Shown piece after piece: positions 26,811 through 34,945 of a stretch of DNA of 45,783 nucleotides. The notes under the pieces were generated by a model. That model saw nothing but the letters and a program-made list of their open reading frames with translations. It was not told where the DNA came from and made no database searches. The stretch comes from Ignavibacteria bacterium (GTDB taxonomy: Bacteria > Bacteroidota > Ignavibacteria > Kapaibacteriales > UBA2268). The stretch covers positions 1 through 45,783 of the forward strand of contig JAERMQ010000041.1 of NCBI GenBank assembly GCA_016844745.1. Reading direction: 5' to 3'. How positions within the stretch are numbered: the first letter of the stretch is position 1; the number at the start of each line of letters is the position of its first letter. Both the position numbers and the translations under genes were made by a program.

Positions 26811-28922
26811 ATGAAAATGAAAATAAAAATAGTTGAACTGCTTGTTTTCATTTTATTAGGTAATTACAATTCATTTGCTCAATCCGGTCCTGAGAGGGTT
26901 TACAGTTTAGGATTATATTCGAATTTCTCTTTTAACTTTCACGGTGGAGACTTTAAATTGGTCCCCGGATTATCTCAAGCACCAAGTTCATACCAAACCG
27001 GCTATGGCACCGGTTCTCAGTTCGGCGCCAGCTTTGATTATGCAATTTCCCCAAAATTGAGCGGGTTATTGCAAATTGGTTATGTAACATTCGACGGTGA
27101 ATTAATTGCTGAAGGGAAAGAGCAAATTTTTGTAACGAGTTTTGTAAAAGACGGTAAATATGAGAACCAATTAAAAGCAAATTTTGATGGAATTACTACT
27201 CAATTCGGAATTGGTTATGAAGTTATGAAAAACATGCAATTGTTTTTTAAATTAGATATTACATCGCTTCAAAATGCATCATACAAACAAAAAGAAGTTG
27301 TTTCCTGGCCTGTTAATAACGGTACTTTCCGCGATTCCATCGATGGCAGCAATACGCAAAAAAGCATTCGCAAGGATACATCCGGTACTCTGCCAGGACT
27401 GAGTTCAACGGTGATTTCACCAATAATCGGTATTGCTTATAGTTTTCCATTAAGCAAACGTGGCACTTTTTCTATTACACCTTCCTTTTCTTTTATGCCC
27501 GGCATTTCGGATTTAGTTAATAATGCAAATTGGACGAATTACGGGTTATTTTTTGGTTTAACCGTTCATTATAATAATATTAAAGGTGAACCGTTTCCTG
27601 AAGATGAAGAACCGGCTATCGAACCTGTTAAACCGCCTGAAGTCAAATCACAACCAAAGAAGGAGGAGCCTCCTCCCCCACCCACTAAACCTGTTGCCAA
27701 ACCGGAAACGAAACCAATTCCTAAAACCATTAAGAAAACCGAACCAAAAGTTACAATGCCTGAAATCTCTTATAATCTAATCGATACAATTAATAAAAAT
27801 CAAAGCGACAGAATTATAAAAATCTGGAATGACAATGCCCTGTATTATGAGCCGATTTTAAATTACATCTTCTTCGACAGCGCTTCGGCAGAACTGCCTG
27901 CCAGGTATATTTCTTATGATAAGAGTTATCGGAATACCTTCAAATTGAATTCGCCTTGCGGAGATTATAGTAACTGCTACTACCAAATACTAAATATTAT
28001 CGGTGCAAGGATGAATCAATTTCCCAAATCCATGATTTCGCTGAATGCCCTTTATTTAAATGATGATTCAACCGATGCTAAAGCAATCGCTATTCTAAGA
28101 AATCAAATTGTATCCAATTATCTAAAGAGTGTTTGGGATATAAATGAAAAGCGGATTCTGACTAATACGGAAAAAGTTAAAAAACTGACTTCCAAAACCA
28201 ATGAAATTGCCCTGAATCAGGAACTTCAAAGAGTTGAGATAAAGACTAACCAGAACGATTTATTTTACCCGCTCCTACGTAGCAACAACCCCGAAAAAAA
28301 AATGCTGACTAATTTTACTAATTTGAGAATCAACATTGGCGAATTAAAGGACTCTATAAATAATAATACAAAACTCAGAATCCTTCACGACAATACTAAA
28401 CTTAAAGAGATTTCTTCAACCCTTAATACCAGAGAATATAATATCGATTATAATGATATTATCGGTAGTGATTTTGCTGCGAGCGATACATTGGGGATTG
28501 TTTACGAAATTATTGATAAAAATAAAAATGTATATTCCAGGCAGGTAAATATTCCGGTAGAGGTTGATACGACTATTCAAAAGACAAATAAAACATCCAA
28601 AGAACAATTCAAGTTAATCCAATTCGAATATAACAAAGCCGATATTTCTACTAATCAGCAATGGTTACTCATTTGGGTAAAAAATAAAATAAGAACCAAT
28701 TCAAAAATCAGCATTTTCGGATATACCGATAACCTTGGCAGCGAGAGATATAACCAGAAACTATCTGTCGAGAGAGCAAAATCAACCGAGAGGATACTTG
28801 GAATACATCCCCATAAAGTAGCCGGATTGGGAAATTACAACAATTCGATTGAGTCGGTTTACCCGGAACATCGCTTCTATGCCCGCTCAGCAGATATTAT
28901 AATCGAGACACCGAAAAAATGA
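26811..28922 (+). CDS. Outer-membrane barrel-OmpA family protein (divergent member)
   Basis: This protein of 703 residues has a signal peptide (MKMKIKIVELLVFILLGNYNSFAQ), a beta barrel (25-255: 'GSQFGASFDYAISPKLSG', 'GLFFGLTVHYNNI'), a Pro/Lys/Glu-rich linker (about 260-315), a worn first OmpA-like region ('LNYIFFDSASAELP', 'SNYLKSVWDI') and a second OmpA domain ('KLIQFEYNKADIS', 'FGYTDNLGSERYNQKLSVERA'). The order of parts matches 8882-10927 and 34946-37042, but the vicinal Cys pair of those barrels is missing (SYQTGYGTG in its place) and the first OmpA domain lacks its normal T-x-C-N/D motif. GAGG precedes the ATG. It follows the PKD T9SS gene, so again a large cargo gene is next to a barrel-OmpA gene. 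Confidence 0.88.
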   Translation: MKMKIKIVELLVFILLGNYNSFAQSGPERVYSLGLYSNFSFNFHGGDFKLVPGLSQAPSSYQTGYGTGSQFGASFDYAISPKLSGLLQIGYVTFDGELIAEGKEQIFVTSFVKDGKYENQLKANFDGITTQFGIGYEVMKNMQLFFKLDITSLQNASYKQKEVVSWPVNNGTFRDSIDGSNTQKSIRKDTSGTLPGLSSTVISPIIGIAYSFPLSKRGTFSITPSFSFMPGISDLVNNANWTNYGLFFGLTVHYNNIKGEPFPEDEEPAIEPVKPPEVKSQPKKEEPPPPPTKPVAKPETKPIPKTIKKTEPKVTMPEISYNLIDTINKNQSDRIIKIWNDNALYYEPILNYIFFDSASAELPARYISYDKSYRNTFKLNSPCGDYSNCYYQILNIIGARMNQFPKSMISLNALYLNDDSTDAKAIAILRNQIVSNYLKSVWDINEKRILTNTEKVKKLTSKTNEIALNQELQRVEIKTNQNDLFYPLLRSNNPEKKMLTNFTNLRINIGELKDSINNNTKLRILHDNTKLKEISSTLNTREYNIDYNDIIGSDFAASDTLGIVYEIIDKNKNVYSRQVNIPVEVDTTIQKTNKTSKEQFKLIQFEYNKADISTNQQWLLIWVKNKIRTNSKISIFGYTDNLGSERYNQKLSVERAKSTERILGIHPHKVAGLGNYNNSIESVYPEHRFYARSADIIIETPKK

Positions 28923-29001
28923 AATAATTTGAAAATTTGAAAATGAGTCAATTTGAAAATGTACCAATTTGAAAAAGTTTTCAATAAATTCGGATAATGA
29001 G

Positions 29002-29259
29002 ATGGACAAAACAATTATATTTACTAACCATGCCTTGACAAGGATAGCCAAACGAGGAACAACTCAAGAAGAAGTTGCCGAAACTATCGAATTGGGAAAA
29101 CGTGAAACGGCTAAAGAAAATAAATTAATGTGCCGTTTGAATTTTCCTTATAATAAAATATGGATTGATACTTCTTATCCTATAAAGCAAGTAGCACCGA
29201 TTATAGTTGAAGAAGGAGATGAAATTATTGTGATAACAGTTTATACTTTCTATTTTTAG
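29002..29259 (+). CDS. DUF4258 family protein, putative toxin component
   Basis: I start at the ATG at 29002 (85 residues). The frame also opens at 28969, but that extension lies in AATTTGAAAA-type repeats and has no family resemblance. The sequence 'IIFTNHALTRIAKRGTTQEEVAETIELGKRET' is the DUF4258 signature (HA...R..RG.s.eeV...i..G), and it ends in a beta strand ('IIVITVYTFYF'). DUF4258 proteins are related to RelE/ParE-like folds and often pair with a small partner. Here a DUF2283 gene follows 8 bases later, so the two are likely one TA-like unit. The toxin role is inferred from context. Confidence 0.75.
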   Translation: MDKTIIFTNHALTRIAKRGTTQEEVAETIELGKRETAKENKLMCRLNFPYNKIWIDTSYPIKQVAPIIVEEGDEIIVITVYTFYF

Positions 29260-29267
29260 GGGAAACA

Positions 29268-29486
29268 ATGAAAATTAGTTACGACCAACAAGCGGATGCA
29301 ATGTATATAGAATTGATTGAAGGAGTTGACCAAGTTAGAACCGTTCAATTATCCGATGATATAGCTCTTGATTTTGGTAAAGGTGAAATCCTCGTCGGAA
29401 TCGAAATTCTCGATGCTAAAGAAAATATTGGTAAAGGTCAGATACCTCCTATCATTCTTGAAAATTTAAAATATGAATTTGCATAA
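29268..29486 (+). CDS. DUF2283 family protein, putative antitoxin partner
   Basis: This protein of 72 residues is a textbook DUF2283 sequence: 'MKISYDQQADAMYIELIEG', 'DDIALDFGKGEILVGIEILDA'. The family is a small all-beta protein. It frequently follows DUF4258 genes, which suggests an antitoxin or toxin-binding role. AGGGGAAAC stands right before the ATG, giving a much stronger ribosome binding site than its partner has; excess antitoxin would fit that. Confidence 0.85.
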   Translation: MKISYDQQADAMYIELIEGVDQVRTVQLSDDIALDFGKGEILVGIEILDAKENIGKGQIPPIILENLKYEFA

Positions 29487-29569
29487 TTATTTAAAAAATC
29501 AATAATTGAATTTTATATTTAATTACTGAAGAATCAAAACCATTTGATTTAAATCCTTTTTGAGGATTT

Positions 29570-29662
29570 ATGAAAAAATATCTATTTTTCTTTTTTTTCT
29601 CTTACATATCAGGATCAATCAACAAGTTAAAAGCTTTAAATAATAAGATAAAAAGAATATAA
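29570..29662 (+). other. Mini reading frame with signal-like start (possible gene remnant)
   Basis: GAGGA followed by an ATG opens a 30-codon frame, MKKYLFFFFFSYISGS..., which looks like the first part of a signal peptide and then runs into a stop. A second strong Shine-Dalgarno (AGGAGGAG at 29675-29682) has no reading frame after it. Together they suggest a decayed exported-protein gene in the gap 29487-29747. A genuine 30-residue peptide cannot be excluded. Confidence 0.3.
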
Positions 29663-29747
29663 AAGAAATAACATAGGAGGAGTAATAATTGCAATAAATT
29701 GACACGAACTAAATAAGTGTTTTAAAATATTATTAAAAGAGGATATT

Positions 29748-30977
29748 ATGAAACGGATTATCTTGTTCGTGTATTTATTAATTACAATTGTTTCAAATTT
29801 AACTGCAGAAGAAGAATTTAAAATTTATTTCCGAAATCTCCACAGGCTCACCAGAGAAAATCAAGAAAATACAACTCCACTTTACAAACTCAATTTCGAT
29901 ACTTTAAGAGTAAAAGTCGACTCTATAATAAGTCACGATAAACTAATTCCTATAAAACTTCCTGATATGAAAAATTCCTCTGATACAGCCTTTTTTAGAG
30001 AATTTTTTACTGGTTGGGAGAATTCGGTTTTGGGAAGAATGACAATGTTTTTAGTAGGGGACTATAAATCCGATACTACTTATATCTGGGCGGATTTGAA
30101 TAATAATCTGGATTTTACTGATGATAACGCAGTTTTTACCATTACAAAAGATAATCCGATAATTTATATTGATTTGCCTAATTCAAACTATCCCGAAGGA
30201 AAATTCTTATATAAATTCAGCAAAAAACGGTATAAAGATACAGCGCATAAAAACGAAATCAAGGAATATTATTATAACGATGATAAGAAAAAAGGATTCC
30301 GGACAACTGAATGTGAATTTTGGTTTGCCACAACAAGACTGAATATTTTGTCATGTGATACGATTATTGACGGCAATAAAATTCAATTAGGCTTAAAGGA
30401 TTGTAATTGCAATGGCTTATATAATGACTTAGATACGGTATCTGAAGATAATTTTTTTCCCGACAGAATATTAACAGGTAACTATGGTAGTGAAATCATA
30501 TCAGATAAACCTTCTGCCGGTGCCGCTGTACTTCTACCTGAAACTTTTATTCCTATTCAAAGAAAATTATACAAAGTAATCGAAGTAGAACCAACCGGAA
30601 AATATATAATTATAAAGAAAACCGATAAGAAATATTCTTCATTAAAGATTGGAGACCCATTGCCTGATTTGGAATTTTCATTATTCAACGGAGAAAAGAC
30701 AAGTCTTGTCAAACAGATTATTAAGGGGAAATATAATCTAATCGATTTCTGGGGATTTTGGTGCAAAGGCTGTATGCTTGCTGTACCCAAACTAAAGGAG
30801 TTGGATTCACTCTACCATGAAAAATTGAATATTATCGGATTGCATGATAACAAAAGTGACAAAGAAAAGGCTGTAAAAGCAGTAACAAATTATCATATTA
30901 ATTGGACAGTAGGTTATTTAACGCCAGAAATTTATAAGGAGGTCTTGCTTCAGGAGCATTTCCTTATTATGTATTAA
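29748..30977 (+). CDS. TlpA-like thioredoxin-fold protein, frameshifted near the C-terminus
   Basis: A signal peptide (MKRIILFVYLLITIVSNLTA) is followed by about 270 residues of unknown beta-rich sequence ('LNNNLDFTDDNAVFTI') and then an AhpC/TSA-TlpA-type thioredoxin domain from about residue 300: 'IGDPLPDLEFSLFNGEKTSL', 'LIDFWGFWCKGCMLAVPKLKEL'. The redox pair is C339-x-x-C342. Such proteins reduce or oxidise disulfides in the periplasm. The frame ends at 30977 in 'VLLQEHFLIMY', while the expected continuation GAFPYYVLIDGEGKIADFD is read in the other frame (30937-31063). The cis-proline needed next to the active site is in that displaced part. The likely full gene is 29748-31063 with a one-base indel; a sequencing error, a real mutation or recoding are the options. 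Confidence 0.8.
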   Translation: MKRIILFVYLLITIVSNLTAEEEFKIYFRNLHRLTRENQENTTPLYKLNFDTLRVKVDSIISHDKLIPIKLPDMKNSSDTAFFREFFTGWENSVLGRMTMFLVGDYKSDTTYIWADLNNNLDFTDDNAVFTITKDNPIIYIDLPNSNYPEGKFLYKFSKKRYKDTAHKNEIKEYYYNDDKKKGFRTTECEFWFATTRLNILSCDTIIDGNKIQLGLKDCNCNGLYNDLDTVSEDNFFPDRILTGNYGSEIISDKPSAGAAVLLPETFIPIQRKLYKVIEVEPTGKYIIIKKTDKKYSSLKIGDPLPDLEFSLFNGEKTSLVKQIIKGKYNLIDFWGFWCKGCMLAVPKLKELDSLYHEKLNIIGLHDNKSDKEKAVKAVTNYHINWTVGYLTPEIYKEVLLQEHFLIMY

Positions 30978-31063
30978 TTGATGGTGAAGGAAAAATAGCT
31001 GATTTTGATACTAATCCTTATGAAGTGGAAATGAGATTACAAAAATCCGTAAAAAAAGAGTAA
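30937..31063 (+). pseudogene. Displaced C-terminal part of the TlpA-like gene
   Basis: This is read one base out of phase with the preceding gene: GGLASGAFPYYVLIDGEG, then KIADFDTNPYEVEMR and a stop at 31061-31063. 'FPYYVLID.EGKI' is the standard cis-Pro strand and hairpin of TlpA/thioredoxin domains. This frame opens at 30937, directly after a TAA at 30934-30936, so the phase change must fall in or just after the AAGGAGG run (30936-30942). Confidence 0.75.
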
Positions 31064-31085
31064 CCGTAAATTTTTTATATTAATA

Positions 31086-31577
31086 CTATTTCCTATATAA
31101 AAATAAATATGCCTTTTCGATTAGCCCATCAAAATCAGAGGTATCCTTTTTAGAGATTCTAACAACTAAATCAATTTCTTTTTTTGGAAATGAATGAAAT
31201 AAGTTGGTCGAAGACAAAACAATTGGGTTATAGCTATTTGTTTTCAATACTGAATTTTGAATTTCCACATTATCGGTTAGGTTTATGATACTTGCAGCAA
31301 AATATTTTGTTGAATCATAACAAGAAATACATGCAACGAAAATTACCGAATCCACACCGACGTAATTAGCAATATTAAATCGAATTATTTGACAGTGTTC
31401 AATGGTATCATCAATTGAACGATGGGGTAATAAATATCCGCCTCCATTAAAATCAAAATCAAATCTAATCTGTTTATCGCTTACTCCATCCTTTCCGGCT
31501 GGTCCTGTAGGTAACTGGCAGGAAATAAAAATAATCGAAATCAAGGCGAACGATAGATAAAAACTAAATATTTTCAT
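31086..31577 (-). CDS. Small lipoprotein, unknown function
   Basis: I start at the ATG at 31577, since GGGTGG stands before it; an in-frame ATG at 31589 would add four residues. The N-terminus MKIFSFYLSFALISIIFISC ends in a lipobox-like 'IISIIFISC', so it should be cut and lipidated at the Cys by LspA. The mature part begins 'QLPTGPAGKDGVSD', a short collagen-like G-x-y stretch often seen after the lipidation Cys in FCB lipoproteins, then about 135 residues of beta-rich sequence with two close Cys ('VACISCYDSTKYF'). I recognise no family. It converges on the TlpA-like gene with only a 22-base gap. Confidence 0.65.
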   Translation of the reverse strand: MKIFSFYLSFALISIIFISCQLPTGPAGKDGVSDKQIRFDFDFNGGGYLLPHRSIDDTIEHCQIIRFNIANYVGVDSVIFVACISCYDSTKYFAASIINLTDNVEIQNSVLKTNSYNPIVLSSTNLFHSFPKKEIDLVVRISKKDTSDFDGLIEKAYLFLYRK

Positions 31578-31810
31578 GAATCCACCCATTTATAATTAAA
31601 AGAAACTAATTAATTCATATTTTTTTTCCCATTTTCAAGAAACAAAAGTTCTTCCTGATATTTCAGCAGAGTCAAGAGGAACTCTTGACTCGAGGAGAAA
31701 CTGACAGTTATTTTTTGTTAATTAAAATCCTTAAATGCTACAAATCCTAATTCAGACATTTCTTCATTTTCAAATTGACTATTTTTCAAATTAAATTACA
31801 ACCAATCAGT

Positions 31811-31878
31811 CATTGACCATTGACCATTGACCATTACCATTGACCATTGACCATTGACCATTGACCATTAACCATTAA
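31811..31878. repeat. Heptanucleotide tandem array (CATTGAC)n
   Basis: There are about ten units of CATTGAC. One unit lacks a base (CATTAC, 31832-31837) and the last two are CATTAAC and CATTAA. It ends six bases from the stop codon of the CHAT gene (3' side on the minus strand). The rest of the gap 31578-31884 is AT-rich with no gene that I can see. Confidence 0.85.
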
Positions 31879-31884
31879 TAAGAA

Positions 31885-34668
31885 TTACCTCCCCAACAAC
31901 ACAAATCCACCCCAAAAATACGGATGCTTGTACTTCTCTCTTAGCTTGAGTTGAGCCTTCTTCAAAGCTTCCGGAGGCGGGATATTATTAAGGCAATTCC
32001 TTAAAAATTCTGTAATCAATGCTTTAGTAGCTTCGTCATTGACCTTCCAGAGACTCATTAATATTGAATTAGCTCCGGCAAGCCGGAATGCACGCTGCAA
32101 TCCATAAACTCCCTCTCCGTTCTTAATATCACCCAAACCGGTTTCACAAGCGCTCAAGACAGCAAGTCCAATCGAACCCAGGTCGGATTTGGCAATTTCA
32201 TAACCAAGGAGTATTCCATTATCGGCGCGGCTTTTATTGAAATCCGGTGAATTGAGAGCATTTTCCGAACCTGTCAGCATTAAACCGGTACGTAGGAATG
32301 GGTCGTCGTAAGACTTATCGATATCCAATCCGAAAATAGCGCCCTCCGATTTATTAACATCGGAGAGGAAGTATCCATGCGTCGAAACAACCAAATATTT
32401 AACATCGCGGGCTTTGCCAAAGTTTTTCTTATTGGCATTGTCACCGGTATATGAGTTAACTTTATAATTGTTTTGTGTAAAGAGTTCCTTGAGTGCCTTC
32501 ATTTCTTCTTCCGAACCCGGCAGCGACATTATTTTAAATTTGTGTAACTCTTCCGGTAATACCGATGGTAATTGAATATTGGCAATACTTTCTGTTCCGG
32601 TGGATTGTGGCGCATCAATATTGAATTTCGGATTACCTATTAGGAAAGCTTCTTTGGGGAAATCATTATTTGGGCTTTCCGTCAATTCCTTAGTATTTGA
32701 AAGTAGTACAATATCCAACTTATCCAAAAGGTAATCCCCCGATGGAGTCTGCAACGAGGAGACATTGATTTTGTTAAATATACCATCGACTGATAAATAT
32801 ACTTTTTTGATATTGCGGATTTTATCGTCTATTTTCGACCAGAAAGCCTTGTAGGAATCGGCATCATCGGTTTTAAATGAAATTGAATTGGAGTAGTTCT
32901 TTATAAACAGGTTCTCTAATTCATTGTACTTATCTATAATCACCATTTCTGGATTATTTTTAGAGTCAGGTTTAATAATAAGTGCAACATAGATAGCAAT
33001 ATTTTTTTTACCTTTATCGAATAAATTGAAATGGATTATCTCAATAGCAGCTTCGTTCTCACTCAATGTATTTTGAATTTTCTGCCATGTTACCTGCTCG
33101 GACTGAGAGAGGGAAACAAACGCTTTGGACTCCGATGAAATTTCTTTTTCAAGTTTTTCACAAGCGTTTTCTATTGAGTCGATGTTCCTGCCGTATAACT
33201 TCAACTCTGACTTAGTAAATTTATAAAGATTCAGAAGTTCATCTTTTAAGGTTTTCCATTGCCGGTATTTTTCGGTTAGATCTTTGTTTGCAGAATTTTC
33301 AAGTTTCTGCCTGATTTTCATTGAATTGTTCAGTAGCAGCGCTTTTGTAGCTATATGGAAGTTGTACATATCTCCAATAAGTGAAGGGTTTTCACGGTAC
33401 CGGGTAAGTACGAAATTATTGAACATCTCGAATCGTTCTTTTATGGAATAGTAGAACTTTGCTTTTTCATTTTCGCTCAGATACGGGAAGTAATCAGTGA
33501 TTTGCATTAATGATTTCTGAATCCCATCGCGGAAATATTTTTCTGCCTGCTCATATTGCTTCATATCGGCAAGTAATCCTGCGAAATTAAAAATTGATGA
33601 AGCCAGGTCGGGATGATTCTCGCCGAAGAATTCTTCCCGAAGTACTATTACGCTCTGCAGGTATTTGTAAGCTTTATCATTATTCCCAAGCATCCAATTC
33701 AATATTCCAAGCGCATTAAGACATGAAGCATAAAGTGTATGTGTTTTTCCAAGCCGGTTTTCAATGACAGGTTTTATTTTTAAAAGAATTCTTTCGGCAT
33801 CCTGATACGCATGGTTCGACCAATAATACATTGCAAGGTCGTAAAATGTAGTAAGGTAATCCGGGTCGAACTCATTCAATTCATCGACGGCTTTACGATT
33901 AGCATCAAAAAACTGCTCTGCCTCGGCTTTTTTATTTAATGATAAATTCAGCATGGCAAGCTGCAACCCGGCAGTCAGGGTAAGAGGATGATTGGAGCCA
34001 TAAGAATTTTTAAATATGTTATAAGCAGTACGTATATAATTTTCAGCGGACGCAACATTTCCAAGCGCACGCTTAAGCAAACCGTTATTCAATAAAGTTC
34101 CTGCATAAGACGGATTTTTTTCGCCTAAGGATTCTTTTTTAACTTTCAGGGCTTCGTTGTAATAGCGTTCGGCATCGCTCAATCTACCTGTTGTGTGAAA
34201 TAATTTACCGAGATTATTCAGAGTTTTTGAGTATGAAGAATCCGAAACACCCAGAACTTTTTTCTTGTAATCGAGGGCTTCGAGTAAGTACTGCTCTGCC
34301 TCGATATACTTACCAAGATATTGGGAAACAACGGCAAGATTATTCAGGGAAACGGAATATGCAGGATGGACGGCTCCCAGAGTGCTTTTCTTTAGATTCT
34401 TTTCCGTAATATATAGTTCATAAGCTTTTTGATAATTGCCCATTCTGAAATAAATATTCCCTAATTTCCCAAGCGAAACGGCATGTTTGGCTGTAGATTC
34501 TTTTACACCGATATTTAGCGCCTGTTCTGCTGCTGCCAGGGCTTTATCGAAATTCTTCTCATATAAATATTTATCGGATTGATTTATTAGCTCTTCCCAT
34601 GATTGAGACAATGCAGCTCCGGTACATACCAGAAAAAGAATTACTAAGATATAAACTTTATATTTCAT
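31885..34668 (-). CDS. Exported TPR-CHAT caspase-like protein
   Basis: This protein of 927 residues has a signal peptide (MKYKVYILVILFLVCTGAALSQ), so it is exported; most CHAT proteins known to me are cytosolic. Residues about 30-390 are TPR units of the kinesin-light-chain type with the period of about 42 residues ('SLGKLGNIYFRMGNYQKAYEL', 'SLNNLAVVSQYLGKYIEAEQ', 'TLNNLGKLFHTTGRLSDAERYY'). A helical, probably coiled-coil stretch follows (about 440-530), then a CHAT domain from about 610 to the end. The catalytic dyad is present: His764 in 'VVSTHGYF' and Cys841 in 'VLSACETGLG', followed by 'GVYGLQRAFRLAGANSILMSLW' and 'PYFWGGFVLLG'. It should be a cysteine protease or a peptide-binding scaffold in the periplasm. 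Upstream on the same strand, 277 bases away, is a barrel-OmpA gene. AGGAATA precedes the ATG. Confidence 0.9.
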   Translation of the reverse strand: MKYKVYILVILFLVCTGAALSQSWEELINQSDKYLYEKNFDKALAAAEQALNIGVKESTAKHAVSLGKLGNIYFRMGNYQKAYELYITEKNLKKSTLGAVHPAYSVSLNNLAVVSQYLGKYIEAEQYLLEALDYKKKVLGVSDSSYSKTLNNLGKLFHTTGRLSDAERYYNEALKVKKESLGEKNPSYAGTLLNNGLLKRALGNVASAENYIRTAYNIFKNSYGSNHPLTLTAGLQLAMLNLSLNKKAEAEQFFDANRKAVDELNEFDPDYLTTFYDLAMYYWSNHAYQDAERILLKIKPVIENRLGKTHTLYASCLNALGILNWMLGNNDKAYKYLQSVIVLREEFFGENHPDLASSIFNFAGLLADMKQYEQAEKYFRDGIQKSLMQITDYFPYLSENEKAKFYYSIKERFEMFNNFVLTRYRENPSLIGDMYNFHIATKALLLNNSMKIRQKLENSANKDLTEKYRQWKTLKDELLNLYKFTKSELKLYGRNIDSIENACEKLEKEISSESKAFVSLSQSEQVTWQKIQNTLSENEAAIEIIHFNLFDKGKKNIAIYVALIIKPDSKNNPEMVIIDKYNELENLFIKNYSNSISFKTDDADSYKAFWSKIDDKIRNIKKVYLSVDGIFNKINVSSLQTPSGDYLLDKLDIVLLSNTKELTESPNNDFPKEAFLIGNPKFNIDAPQSTGTESIANIQLPSVLPEELHKFKIMSLPGSEEEMKALKELFTQNNYKVNSYTGDNANKKNFGKARDVKYLVVSTHGYFLSDVNKSEGAIFGLDIDKSYDDPFLRTGLMLTGSENALNSPDFNKSRADNGILLGYEIAKSDLGSIGLAVLSACETGLGDIKNGEGVYGLQRAFRLAGANSILMSLWKVNDEATKALITEFLRNCLNNIPPPEALKKAQLKLREKYKHPYFWGGFVLLGR

Positions 34669-34685
34669 TAGATATTCCTAATATT

Positions 34686-34720
34686 AATTCTGAATTCTGA
34701 ATTCTGAATTCTGAATTCTG
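34686..34720. repeat. Heptanucleotide tandem array (AATTCTG)5
   Basis: Five exact units of AATTCTG start 18 bases upstream of the CHAT start codon. The array therefore lies in the leader or promoter area of that gene, and changes in copy number could alter its expression. Confidence 0.85.
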
Positions 34721-34855
34721 AATTGTTAATTTATTATTTTTATTTCCTACTTCTTAATTCTATAACTAATTCTTAATTCATTTTGTCTGAATTAGGATTT
34801 TTAGGATTAAAGGATTATAGGATTATTTTTTTGCTCCAACTCCTAATTTTTTTTA

Positions 34856-34944
34856 ATTCAGCATTCAGCATTCAGCATTCAGCATTCAGCATTCAGCATT
34901 CAGCATTCAGCATTCAGCATTCAGCATTCAGCACAGCATTCAGC
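34856..34944. repeat. Heptanucleotide tandem array (ATTCAGC)11+
   Basis: Eleven exact units of ATTCAGC (34856-34932) are followed by a damaged unit (ACAGC) and one more full unit (34938-34944). The array stops one base from the stop codon of the barrel-OmpA gene on the minus strand. An apparent plus-strand protein through it (repeats of 'FSIQHSA') is an artefact of the array. Confidence 0.9.
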
Positions 34945-34945
34945 A

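Noticed and set aside
31811..34944. Tandem arrays as a possible CRISPR
   Set aside because: The units are 7 bases long, contiguous and have no spacers; no cas genes are present.
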